DNA of 12,198 bases from JACJXF01 sp964349045 (GTDB lineage Bacteria; Bacteroidota; Bacteroidia; Bacteroidales; GCA-2748055): positions 1-12,198 of the forward strand of contig CAYGFI010000145.1 of NCBI GenBank assembly GCA_964349045.1. Reading direction: 5' to 3'. Position 1 is the stretch's first letter, and each line of letters opens with the position of its first letter. The notes beneath the pieces are model-generated. The model was not told the DNA's origin. It did not search any database and saw only the letters and a program-made list of their open reading frames with translations. Position numbers and translations under genes: made by a program. Positions 1 through 7,355 of this stretch are shown piece by piece.

Positions 1-120
1 GATATGTAATGCTCCCCCTTGATTCATATTTTTATATTTAACATAATATTAATTATAGGACAAATATTGATTTCAAAATATTGATCAGCTATCCTAATTA
101 TTATATCAAACGCCTGGTAA
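1..120. other. Intergenic flank, no gene seen
   Basis: This AT-rich stretch lies downstream of the cold-shock gene. It contains a short direct repeat, AAATATTGAT at 62-71 and again at 76-85. I see no coding frame and no convincing GC-rich hairpin with a T tract, so no terminator is called. Confidence 0.5.
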
Positions 121-567
121 TCAAATCTTTTTAACTTTTACCGCATTCATGCCCTTTAATCCACGTAGCAGTTCAAAACTGACTTTATCATTTTCTTTAA
201 CTTCTTCAAGCAATCCGCTAACATGAACAAAATATTTTTCCTGTGTAACGCTATCCAAAATAAAACCAAATCCTTTGGATTCATCGAAATAGGAAACTTT
301 TCCTACAAGTAGTGAGGCGCCTTCTTTATCATCTTTTTTGGGAATACCAATTTCAATTGAGCTGGCATTAACTTTTATTTTTTTTGACGGATCTGGCGGT
401 GTATCAGTAATCATGCCGTTTTCATCAACATAAGCTATCATACTACCAAGTTCTCCTCCTTCAGAATTTGCGCGTCGTTCCAGCTTTTTAGACAGTTTAT
501 CCTTTTGTTTTTTCAATCGTTTTTTCTCTTTTTCACTCTTATTGAAACTTTGTTGTGATTTTGCCAT
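121..567 (-). CDS. Cold-shock domain protein with basic N-terminal extension
   Basis: Predicted single-stranded nucleic-acid-binding protein of 148 residues, acting in the cytoplasm as an RNA chaperone. Residues about 88-148 form a cold-shock (OB-fold) domain with RNP1-like KGFGFI (98-103) and RNP2-like YFVHVS (112-117), the aromatic/basic surfaces that stack on RNA bases. Residues 1-35 are very rich in Lys, Arg, Glu and Gln and probably form a charged helix. Residues 36-85 look like a flexible linker. Classic CspA proteins are about 70 residues, so the first half is an extension; longer forms of this kind are common in Bacteroidota. The ATG at 565-567 sits about 30 bases after a TATCTTTG box. 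The gene is divergent from a DEAD-box helicase gene, a natural partner in unwinding structured RNA at low temperature (inference). The exact role is not shown by sequence. Confidence 0.9.
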   Translation of the reverse strand: MAKSQQSFNKSEKEKKRLKKQKDKLSKKLERRANSEGGELGSMIAYVDENGMITDTPPDPSKKIKVNASSIEIGIPKKDDKEGASLLVGKVSYFDESKGFGFILDSVTQEKYFVHVSGLLEEVKENDKVSFELLRGLKGMNAVKVKKI

Positions 568-596
568 ACATCATTATATTTTTTTGGTTATTTCCG

Positions 597-604
597 CAAA
601 GATA
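597..604 (-). promoter_or_regulatory. -7 promoter box for the cold-shock gene
   Basis: Read on the minus strand this is TATCTTTG, an exact match to the Bacteroidota -7 consensus TAnnTTTG. It lies 29 bases upstream of the ATG, giving an expected leader of roughly 25 bases. No TTTG -33 box is found at the usual 19-21 base spacing, so the call rests on the -7 box alone. Confidence 0.5.
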
Positions 605-656
605 GACATTCCATTACAACTCCTGATAGCTCTTTAATTATTTAACTCAAATAGCC

Positions 657-664
657 TAACTTTG
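657..664 (+). promoter_or_regulatory. -7 promoter box for the DEAD-box helicase
   Basis: TAACTTTG matches TAnnTTTG exactly, and TTTA at 633-636, 20 bases upstream, is a near match to the -33 TTTG. Transcription would start near 668-670, at the first ATG (670). Translation from 670 would therefore be leaderless or nearly so, whereas the ATG at 685 would have a leader of about 15 bases containing AGGAAA at 675-680. Confidence 0.6.
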
Positions 665-669
665 CTTTT

Positions 670-1995
670 ATGTCAGGAAACAAAATGTTATGGAAACAAG
701 CGATTAATAAGCTTGGAATTACTACTCTAACGGAGATGCAAATCAGGACACTTGAAGTTGCCCTAAATCATAATGATATTATTCTTTTGTCTCCCACAGG
801 CTCAGGAAAAACACTCGCCTTTTTGTTACCAGTTCTTGAATCATTACAGGCGGGTATTAAACAAGTTCAGGTTTTGATTATTACCCCATCCCGGGAATTG
901 GCGCAACAAATTGAAATGGTATTCCGCAGCCTGGGCACCGGATTTAAGGTGAATTCATGTTACGGGGGTCATTCCAAATCCACCGAAAAAAATAATTTCA
1001 GCCCCCCTCCTGCTGTATTAATTGGAACACCAGGACGTTTAGCAGATCATATTCGCTCTGGTAATTTTTTAACAAATTTCATTTCCACACTTATTCTTGA
1101 CGAATTCGACAAATCCCTCGAATTAGGGTTTCAGCAGGAAATGTTGTTCATAATCAGTCGTTTAAATGCAATTAAAAAACGTATTTTGAGTTCTGCTACC
1201 GATTTAGATGAAATTCCCGGATTTACCGGTATTAAATCACCTTATAAACTTAATTATTTACTTAAAGAGAACTCATCTAATAATTTAATAATCAATATAG
1301 TAAAATCACAAAACAAAGATAAGCTGGAATGTCTTTTTAAATTATTGTGTCATCTAGGAGCCGCATCAACCCTGGTTTTTTGCAATCACAGGGAAGCAGT
1401 AGAAAGAATCAGCAATTACCTTAATAAATCAGGGATAATCAACGACTACTTTCACGGGGGATTGGAACAGTCGGAAAGGGAGCGTATGCTGGTTAGATTC
1501 AGAAACGGAAGTTCAAACATTTTAATTACAACAGATTTAGCTTCGAGGGGACTTGATATACCCGAAATCTCCTATATTATTCATTATCAACTCCCTGCTA
1601 CGGAAACGGAGTTTATTCATCGCAATGGCAGGACGGCCAGGATGCATTCTTCGGGCTCTTCATTTTTAATCCTTTCTGAGGAAGAAACCGCACCAGGCTA
1701 TATAAAATCCTGTTTTCATGAATTTGAAATAAAAGAGGGCCTTACATTTCCTGAAAAGCCTTCATGGCAAACACTTTACATTGGTGGTGGGAAAAAGGAC
1801 AAGATCAATAAAATGGATATCGTCGGATTTCTTATTAAGCAAGGCGGGCTTGGAAAAGATGAACTGGGTTTAATTGATGTGAAGGATCATCACTCCTATG
1901 CAGCTATAAAGCGTGAATTAATACAATCTGTATTATTAAAAGTAAAAAACTCCAAAATCAAGAATAAGAAAGTTAAAATTGAGATATCTTATTAG
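670..1995 (+). CDS. DEAD-box RNA helicase, DbpA-like
   Basis: ATP-dependent RNA helicase of 441 residues, probably acting in ribosome assembly. Visible motifs in order: Q-motif glutamine (TEMQ, 21-24), Walker A PTGSGKT (42-48), motif Ia TPSRELAQQ (72-80), GG (99-100), Ib GTPGRL (119-124), motif II DEFD (144-147) instead of DEAD, motif III SAT (175-177), motif IV region LVFCNH (235-240), motif V TTDLASRGLDIP (287-298) and motif VI HRNGRTAR (317-324). Residues about 370-438 resemble the C-terminal DbpA RNA-binding domain (GKKDKINKMDIVGFL, then GKDELGLIDV and HSY), which in Escherichia coli DbpA recognises a 23S rRNA hairpin. The core ATPase residues D144 and E145 are kept, so it should be active. 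The start is uncertain: ATG 685 is preceded by AGGAAA at good spacing and fits the promoter better than ATG 670. The Q motif is kept in either case. Confidence 0.93.
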   Translation: MSGNKMLWKQAINKLGITTLTEMQIRTLEVALNHNDIILLSPTGSGKTLAFLLPVLESLQAGIKQVQVLIITPSRELAQQIEMVFRSLGTGFKVNSCYGGHSKSTEKNNFSPPPAVLIGTPGRLADHIRSGNFLTNFISTLILDEFDKSLELGFQQEMLFIISRLNAIKKRILSSATDLDEIPGFTGIKSPYKLNYLLKENSSNNLIINIVKSQNKDKLECLFKLLCHLGAASTLVFCNHREAVERISNYLNKSGIINDYFHGGLEQSERERMLVRFRNGSSNILITTDLASRGLDIPEISYIIHYQLPATETEFIHRNGRTARMHSSGSSFLILSEEETAPGYIKSCFHEFEIKEGLTFPEKPSWQTLYIGGGKKDKINKMDIVGFLIKQGGLGKDELGLIDVKDHHSYAAIKRELIQSVLLKVKNSKIKNKKVKIEISY

Positions 1996-2119
1996 ATAAC
2001 TGGTAAATTATTCAGGGACAATATTTAAATGCCAAAAATTCCTCGGATTACACGAATAGTCCGATTCGCCGGTACTTTTGAGAATATCGAAATATAATTA
2101 CGAACAAATTGAGTGATGA
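1996..2119. other. Convergent intergenic region
   Basis: This 124-base gap lies between the ends of the helicase gene and the oxidoreductase gene. It contains an imperfect hairpin around CGGATTACACGAATAGTCCG (2045-2064), with only four outer base pairs and no T tract. It may help termination, but the evidence is weak. Confidence 0.3.
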
Positions 2120-3250
2120 TTATATCTTAACCCAGGTATTTCCCAGTTTATTCGACTCTACCACCGAATGAATAAACTTCATGCCTCTTACACCATCATG
2201 AACCGTGGGAAATTCCCCCGGAGTAAACTTCTCGCCGCGGATCGATTTTGCCGCACCTTTATAAATATTTGCAAGAGCTTCATAGATACCTTCGGGATGT
2301 CCGGAAGGCATTGTATGGCTTGTTTCAGCAAGCTTATCATTATAACTGTGGGCCGGTTTAAATATTTTTGTTGGTTCAGAGTCGCATAACATATAGAGAT
2401 AGTTTGGATTCTCCTGTGCCCATTTAAGACTGGCTTTTGAACCATAAACTGCTATTGTGAGGCAATTCTCTTTCCCGGCACAAACCTGGCTTGCCCTGAT
2501 CACTCCTTTCAGTTTATCACTAAAACGCAACAAAACAGTTCCATCAAGATCAAGTTCGATGTCTTCTATTACACAATTAAGATCCGAGAGTACCTGTTTT
2601 ACCTCCAGGCCTGTTGTATACTCAATAAGGTTAAATGCATGCACTCCGATATCCCCCATACAACTGCTGATTCCCGCATGTTTAGGATCAAGTCTCCAGA
2701 TCCCGGTAATCCTGCTTTCAGTGCCATGAATAATTGAATTAATCCAGCCCTGATAGTACTGAGCATCAATACGTTGAATTGTGCCTAAAACACCTTTGGT
2801 AATAATATCCCTCATCTGACGTACCATGGGATACCCTGTATAAGTATGAGTAAGTGCAAAAGTCAACTTTTTCTTAGCAACCAGATCCTCAAGTTCCAAT
2901 GCCTCCTCCACAGTCATGGTCATTGGCTTTTCGCAAACCAGGTGAAAGCCCGCATTGAGCAGACTTTTTGCAAAGGGATGATGAAGAGCATTTGGAGTAA
3001 CGATTGATACCATCTCAATTCTCCTATCTGCAGGAAGAGCTAATTCAGACATGATCAAATCGTCAACGCTTTTATAGCAACGTTCCGCACTGATTCCCTC
3101 AGATTCTGCAAATTGTTTACTCTTTTCATAATCGACATTAAAAACTCCGCCCACAAGTTCGAAATCGTTACAGATTCTTGAAGCACGGCGGTGTGCATCA
3201 CCAATGAATGCACCAAAACCACCACCGATCATTCCCATTCTTATTTTCAT
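2120..3250 (-). CDS. Gfo/Idh/MocA family NAD(P)-dependent oxidoreductase
   Basis: Cytoplasmic dehydrogenase of 376 residues with the two-domain Gfo/Idh/MocA architecture. The N-terminal Rossmann fold carries the dinucleotide-binding glycines GGGFGAF (9-15). The family signature EKP (107-109) supplies the usual catalytic lysine, K108. In the C-terminal half, GDIGVHAFNLIEY (199-211) gives the usual Asp/His pair (D200, H204) near the substrate. No signal peptide is present. It is the last gene of a probable three-gene operon with an MFS transporter and a sugar isomerase/epimerase, so a sugar, sugar acid or cyclitol is the likely substrate. The family also includes inositol dehydrogenases and enzymes that make or reduce 3-keto sugars; sequence alone does not choose between these. 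An 86-base gap with a tandem repeat array separates it from the transporter gene. Confidence 0.9.
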   Translation of the reverse strand: MKIRMGMIGGGFGAFIGDAHRRASRICNDFELVGGVFNVDYEKSKQFAESEGISAERCYKSVDDLIMSELALPADRRIEMVSIVTPNALHHPFAKSLLNAGFHLVCEKPMTMTVEEALELEDLVAKKKLTFALTHTYTGYPMVRQMRDIITKGVLGTIQRIDAQYYQGWINSIIHGTESRITGIWRLDPKHAGISSCMGDIGVHAFNLIEYTTGLEVKQVLSDLNCVIEDIELDLDGTVLLRFSDKLKGVIRASQVCAGKENCLTIAVYGSKASLKWAQENPNYLYMLCDSEPTKIFKPAHSYNDKLAETSHTMPSGHPEGIYEALANIYKGAAKSIRGEKFTPGEFPTVHDGVRGMKFIHSVVESNKLGNTWVKI

Positions 3251-3261
3251 TTCTTTACCAA

Positions 3262-3331
3262 TTTATACTTTAACCTTTATACTTTAACCTTTATACTTTA
3301 ACCTTTACACTTTAACCTTTACACTTTACAC
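3262..3331. repeat. Tandem array of five 14-bp repeats
   Basis: Five head-to-tail 14-bp units fill 3262-3331. Three are identical, TTTATACTTTAACC (3262-3275, 3276-3289, 3290-3303). The fourth (3304-3317) differs by one base, TTTACACTTTAACC. The fifth (3318-3331) is TTTACACTTTACAC. On the transcribed minus strand the unit reads GGTTAAAGTATAAA. The array occupies nearly all of the gap between the transporter stop codon and the oxidoreductase start, ending 11 bases before that ATG. It has no coding potential and no internal symmetry that would form a strong hairpin. Copy number may vary by slippage. Confidence 0.95.
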
Positions 3332-3336
3332 TTTTC

Positions 3337-4590
3337 TTAAACATGTTTTCTCTTCCAGAAATGGAGGAAAGTGAAAAATACAATAAGAACTGCCGGAACA
3401 AAAGCAACCAGCTTTAATGTGTTAGCACCACCTGTAAGCTGTACCGCTGCCCATGTTGCTGCTTCCTGAGTGCCTGCAACTGCTGATTTTAGCACTTCAA
3501 CAGCCTGTCCTGCCGGAATAGCGGCTAATGTCTGAGCATCAAAAATAGCTCCTAAAACAGGTTGTGCAATGGCGCCACCTAAAAATCCGATTCCCCCCAT
3601 AATAGCAAGACCAAGAGCGCCGCTCTGAGGAATATTTTCAGAAACAAATCCAAGCATAGATGGCCAGAAAAATGCAACACCCAATGCAAATACGCCGGCT
3701 GATGCAAAAACCATAACACCTGAAGTGTAGCCCATCAAAATACATCCTATAAATGCAAGTATTGAAGAAGTAAGCAAAACAACAGTTGATTTCAGGTTAT
3801 GTATTAGCGTGCCACCAAATTGGCGTGCCAGGGCCATAATCCCTGAAATCCAAACCAGCAAAAGAATAGGATTACTGGATACATTTGCAAGAAGAGCAGC
3901 GATCCACTGGTTGGTACCCAGTTCTGTGCCTGCCGTTAGGATCATGCAGAACGCCATAAAAAGGAAGAGAGGGCTTACACAAGCCTTAAGCATATCTTTA
4001 TAGGAAAACCCCGCAACAACCCGCTCTGTCTGAGGAAATTTCTTGTTAAGAAACATATAGCCATAAATGAATGTTGGTAAAAGCATTATACCCATCGCAT
4101 AACGCCAGTCTGCGAGGCCAATATTATTAAACAGGTAAACAGCAAGGCCACCGATTACAATACCGGTTGGAAACCATGCATGAAAACGGTTAAGACGACG
4201 AGTTTTATCATCCGTGTACATACTGGTTATCAATGGATTACATGCTGCCTCCACGCTTCCGTTGGCAACACCAATCAATAAGGTAGAAATAAACAATGAC
4301 CAGAAACCAGTGGCAACAATAGTCAGGACAATTCCTGCAACATGACAGATAAATGCAATACCTATAATTCTTCCAAGTCCGATAATATCAACAAGGGGGC
4401 CACCAAAAACCATTGCAAGAGTAAAACCCCAGAATGCGGTTCCCACGATCCAGCCTACTTCGGTATGGGTAAGATTAAATTCTGATGCCCATGCTTCCAC
4501 AAAGGAACCTCTTGTAGCAAAGGCCAATGCTGTAACAACTAATGCAACGCAACTCGCGTTAAACAATTGGGTTTTCTTAATTGTATCCAT
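3337..4590 (-). CDS. MFS sugar transporter (FHS/FucP-like)
   Basis: Inner-membrane secondary transporter of 417 residues, rich in long hydrophobic segments consistent with about 12 transmembrane helices in two six-helix halves. The loop after helix 2 carries a degenerate MFS motif A, GGPLVDIIGLGR (63-74). The segment GVANGSVEAACNPL (107-120), then FHAWFPTGIVIGG (136-148), recalls the Asn/Glu/His-rich polar residues of FucP-like sugar:proton symporters; this is a resemblance, not proof. It is the middle gene of the probable operon, 54 bases after the sugar isomerase gene and 86 bases before the oxidoreductase gene, so it probably imports the sugar or related compound those enzymes process. The extreme C-terminus (FWKRKHV) is basic and cytoplasmic. 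The substrate is not determined. Confidence 0.9.
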   Translation of the reverse strand: MDTIKKTQLFNASCVALVVTALAFATRGSFVEAWASEFNLTHTEVGWIVGTAFWGFTLAMVFGGPLVDIIGLGRIIGIAFICHVAGIVLTIVATGFWSLFISTLLIGVANGSVEAACNPLITSMYTDDKTRRLNRFHAWFPTGIVIGGLAVYLFNNIGLADWRYAMGIMLLPTFIYGYMFLNKKFPQTERVVAGFSYKDMLKACVSPLFLFMAFCMILTAGTELGTNQWIAALLANVSSNPILLLVWISGIMALARQFGGTLIHNLKSTVVLLTSSILAFIGCILMGYTSGVMVFASAGVFALGVAFFWPSMLGFVSENIPQSGALGLAIMGGIGFLGGAIAQPVLGAIFDAQTLAAIPAGQAVEVLKSAVAGTQEAATWAAVQLTGGANTLKLVAFVPAVLIVFFTFLHFWKRKHV

Positions 4591-4644
4591 TTTGATAGTT
4601 TTGAGTTATAGTTTAATTTCAGAGGTAGTTTTTCTGTTGACAAC

Positions 4645-5637
4645 TTACTTATCAAAGGCTGCATCAAAAGCAATGTTTGAGGAAGGAAAATCGACCGAAC
4701 GTACAAATTCACAGGCTTCCCTGGCGCCATGTTCGCGGTCCATGCCACTATCTTCCCACTCTACAGATAAAGGACCTTTATAACCGATTCGATTGAGAGC
4801 CCTTATAATTTCTTCAAAATTAATATTACCATGTCCGAGACTCCTGAAATCCCAGTATCTGCCATGGGTTCCAAATTCGGTGTGGCCACCGAAAACACCA
4901 GCTTCAACCGGTACTTCCGACCATCCGACATCTTTCATATGGACATGGAAAATTTTATCAGCAAATGTGTGTATAAACTGCACATAATCAACTCCCTGGT
5001 AGCCAAAATGTGAAGGATCGTAGTTAAATCCGAAATTTGGATGATTGTTAATTGCCTTAAGAGCTTTTCTTGCAGATGCAATATCGAAGGCTATTTCGGT
5101 AGGATGCACTTCAAGAGCAAAAAGAACACCAAGTTCTTTATATTTATTAAGGATTGGTTTCCACCGGGCAGCAAATTCATTAAATCCATCTTCGATCATT
5201 TCGGGTGTAACCGGAGGGAATGAGTAATTCAGGTGCCATATCGGGCTTCCGGTAAACCCGTTAACTATCTTTACTCCAAGCCTTTTAGCAGCTTCGCCTG
5301 TTTTTATCATTTCATTGGCAGCACGTTGACGTACTCCTTCAGGCTCACCGTCTCCCCAAACATAGGCAGGAAGTATACTTTTATGCCTAATGTCGATTAG
5401 GTCTGCAACAGCCTGACCAACAAGATGACTGGAGATTGCAAAAACCTTCAGCCCATTTTTGTCAAGGATTTCCCTCTTCCTCTTACAATAAGCATCATCA
5501 GCTTTATCCACTTCAAAATGATCGCCCCAGCAAGCGAGTTCCAAACCATCATAACCAAATGCTTTGGCTTTCTGACAAACCGTTTCGAATGGTAGGTCTG
5601 CCCACTGGCCTGTAAAAAGAGTAATTGGTCTGCTCAT
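4645..5637 (-). CDS. Sugar phosphate isomerase/epimerase, xylose-isomerase-like TIM barrel
   Basis: Predicted cytoplasmic metal-dependent isomerase, epimerase or dehydratase of 330 residues in the AP-endonuclease-2/xylose-isomerase-like TIM-barrel family. Strand-end motifs supply the usual divalent-metal ligands: E176 in ALEVHPTE, D207 in NYDPSHF, H233 in HVHMKD and E293 in SVEWED. The early GYDGLELACWGDH (28-40) is typical of the family. Relatives include IolE (keto-inositol dehydratase), IolI, hydroxypyruvate isomerase and keto-sugar epimerases; I cannot choose among them. It is the first gene of the operon that continues with an MFS transporter and a Gfo/Idh/MocA dehydrogenase. That trio in Bacteroidota suggests degradation of a sugar or cyclitol through a keto intermediate (inference). 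A promoter with good -33 and -7 boxes lies just upstream. Confidence 0.9.
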   Translation of the reverse strand: MSRPITLFTGQWADLPFETVCQKAKAFGYDGLELACWGDHFEVDKADDAYCKRKREILDKNGLKVFAISSHLVGQAVADLIDIRHKSILPAYVWGDGEPEGVRQRAANEMIKTGEAAKRLGVKIVNGFTGSPIWHLNYSFPPVTPEMIEDGFNEFAARWKPILNKYKELGVLFALEVHPTEIAFDIASARKALKAINNHPNFGFNYDPSHFGYQGVDYVQFIHTFADKIFHVHMKDVGWSEVPVEAGVFGGHTEFGTHGRYWDFRSLGHGNINFEEIIRALNRIGYKGPLSVEWEDSGMDREHGAREACEFVRSVDFPSSNIAFDAAFDK

Positions 5638-5660
5638 AGTTCTGTATTTTGATTCTAAAA

Positions 5661-5692
5661 CAATTATAAATATTATTCTTTAAAAAACCAAA
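5661..5692 (-). promoter_or_regulatory. Promoter of the sugar-catabolic operon
   Basis: Read on the minus strand there is a TTTG -33 box (5689-5692), a 20-base spacer, then TATAATTG (5661-5668), one base off the TAnnTTTG -7 consensus. The predicted start near 5657 leaves a leader of about 20 bases before the ATG at 5637. The spacing fits Bacteroidota housekeeping promoters and suggests the isomerase, transporter and oxidoreductase genes are transcribed together from here. Confidence 0.6.
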
Positions 5693-5702
5693 ATGCAATT
5701 AT
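5691..5702. promoter_or_regulatory. Shared 12-bp upstream motif, copy 1
   Basis: AAATGCAATTAT here, overlapping the -33 box of the operon promoter, is identical to 7344-7355 upstream of the cytochrome-SUMF1 gene. An inverted AATTGCATT core occurs at 7402-7410. It could be an operator shared by the two transcription units, but chance 12-mer matches are expected in an AT-rich window of this size. Confidence 0.25.
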
Positions 5703-5787
5703 AATCTTTGATGACAGGCTAAGGTCCATTAATTTCAAAAGGTTCTCAAAGTACCGAAAGCCCAACTGCTTATTAAAGTTAATATGT

Positions 5788-7326
5788 TTAATAACCAACT
5801 AATTTATTATCAGGTTCACAAACAACGCGGAAACCAATCCCTTTAATATCAGAATACCACCAGATACTTTTTGGCTGTTGCGGGTCGGTTATAAGCCAGG
5901 CTTCCGAATTTGTTGAACTTCTGGCGGCCGAACGAAGATCAGCAGCTTCAGATGTGTAATTGCCACCACGAACCACATATTCCATACCAGTTTCAGGACC
6001 TTTTGGATTGGTAACACTTGTTTCGGTTATTGAATATGCATCAGGTGAATACCAATCTGAGCAATACTCAAGAACATTGCCACTCATATTTTTTAATCCA
6101 AAAGGATTTGCCCTTACGAATGAAGGTGTTTGAGTTTTTCCTCCCGAATTGTGCCTGTAAACTGCAAAACTATTTATTACAGAAGTATCGACGCCAAAAA
6201 TTCTGCTTCGTAATCCTGTATTTGAAAACTTTTTCGGATCTCCCTCAAAAAAATACGGGCTTTCAGTTCCTGCTTTACATGCATATTCCCATTCTGCTTC
6301 TGTTGGCAGACGGTATTTCTTACCGGTAACTTTTGATAACCACCGGCAATAGGTTTCAGCTGCATAATGGGTCATTGTAATGGCAGGTCGTGTTCCGCTA
6401 CCCCAACCCTGGTCAGGAATTCCAAAAGGAGGAGTAGGACCGCTAATGGCATCAGGATTACCTGCATTATGTTGCATGATGATATCCGGGTCGATGCGAC
6501 CTTCAGACATAGTTGAGCCATAAAAAGTCCAGAATTCATTCCAGTTTACTTCCACTTCACCCATAAAAACAGGTGACACGGTTACGTTCCTGACAGGACC
6601 TTCATCTGTTTTGCGATACGCTTCAGAAGCGGGACTTCCCATTGAAAAAGTACCGCCGGGTATTGCTATCATATTAAAGGAAACAGCAGTACCTGGAATG
6701 CACTCGGTAAAATCTTCAAATGTATTTACAGTGGCTGGTTCGGTAAAAAGTTTTTGATTTTTGTCAATAGCAACCGGAATACCAGTCATCCTTGAATGTT
6801 TGTAATTCGGATTGTAGTGTCCCACATCAAGATGACAGTTAATACATTGAAGATTAAGCGCTTTTGCTTTCTGTTCGTAATAAAGATGGGCAGTACCCCC
6901 ATCACTGGATAAACCTTTTGGGAAAAGGTTCTGGTGGCATTTAATACATGATTCATTAAAAACAATTTTAACAGCGTATTCCAGTTGACCTTTACTTTCC
7001 CAGTTGAATGAAGCACTATCCTTAAAATGATAAGCATACAGATCGTGCAAACCCGTTTTTACCTTTGTGCTCAAATGATTAAAACTACCCTCAGGAGGCA
7101 GGTGACATTCAACACAAGCTATTCTGACACCACTTTTGTTCTGGTAATGCGATGATTTTAACCATGATTCATCGGCATCAACATGAATATGACATGACTG
7201 ACAGTATTCATTGGTACTGGTATGACGGATAGCGCTTTTTCCACCAAGAGTCAGCAAAATGCCAATAATTATACCGGTAAGAAGTAGGGGAAGCCACCAT
7301 TTGGAGATTAAACTTTTACCTGCCAT
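5788..7326 (-). CDS. Tetraheme NapC/NirT-type cytochrome c fused to SUMF1/FGE-like domain
   Basis: Membrane-anchored periplasmic protein of 512 residues. A single N-terminal transmembrane anchor (about 10-28) is followed by four CxxCH heme c sites: CQSCH (42-46), CVECH (71-75), CIKCH (127-131) and CINCH (161-165). This is the layout of NapC/NirT/NrfH quinol-oxidising tetraheme cytochromes. Residues about 219-505 form a SUMF1/formylglycine-generating-enzyme-like (C-type-lectin-like) domain: IPGGTFSMGS (222-231), RLPTEAEWEYA (339-349), NVLEYCSDWY (417-426), RGGNY (453-457), GFRVV (498-502). Between RGGNY and GFRVV, where true FGEs carry two catalytic cysteines, the sequence reads TSEAADLRSAAR, so classical sulfatase-activating activity is unlikely. 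The domain may bind a ligand or partner, or be a structural module as in gliding proteins GldJ/GldK. It lies between a Tat-exported oxidoreductase gene and the sugar operon. A quinol-linked periplasmic redox role is inferred. Confidence 0.88.
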   Translation of the reverse strand: MAGKSLISKWWLPLLLTGIIIGILLTLGGKSAIRHTSTNEYCQSCHIHVDADESWLKSSHYQNKSGVRIACVECHLPPEGSFNHLSTKVKTGLHDLYAYHFKDSASFNWESKGQLEYAVKIVFNESCIKCHQNLFPKGLSSDGGTAHLYYEQKAKALNLQCINCHLDVGHYNPNYKHSRMTGIPVAIDKNQKLFTEPATVNTFEDFTECIPGTAVSFNMIAIPGGTFSMGSPASEAYRKTDEGPVRNVTVSPVFMGEVEVNWNEFWTFYGSTMSEGRIDPDIIMQHNAGNPDAISGPTPPFGIPDQGWGSGTRPAITMTHYAAETYCRWLSKVTGKKYRLPTEAEWEYACKAGTESPYFFEGDPKKFSNTGLRSRIFGVDTSVINSFAVYRHNSGGKTQTPSFVRANPFGLKNMSGNVLEYCSDWYSPDAYSITETSVTNPKGPETGMEYVVRGGNYTSEAADLRSAARSSTNSEAWLITDPQQPKSIWWYSDIKGIGFRVVCEPDNKLVGY

Positions 7327-7343
7327 AAAAAATCAAATGATAG

Positions 7344-7355
7344 AAATGCAATTAT
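7344..7355. promoter_or_regulatory. Shared 12-bp upstream motif, copy 2
   Basis: AAATGCAATTAT, identical to 5691-5702, begins 18 bases upstream of the cytochrome-SUMF1 ATG. Its core AATGCAATT (7345-7353) is the exact reverse complement of AATTGCATT at 7402-7410, giving a 9-bp inverted repeat with a 48-base spacer in the same intergenic region. It could be an operator half-site pair; chance cannot be excluded. Confidence 0.25.

Noticed and set aside
2045..2064. Possible terminator hairpin between helicase and oxidoreductase genes
   Set aside because: Only four outer pairs form and there is no T tract, so it is mentioned only as part of the intergenic note.
2168..2729. Plus- and minus-strand frames overlapping the cytoplasmic oxidoreductase
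   Set aside because: They lie inside a well-supported gene with family motifs, show no domain features and have no promoter of their own.
3262..3331. CRISPR array
   Set aside because: The repeats are contiguous with no unique spacers and no cas gene is nearby.
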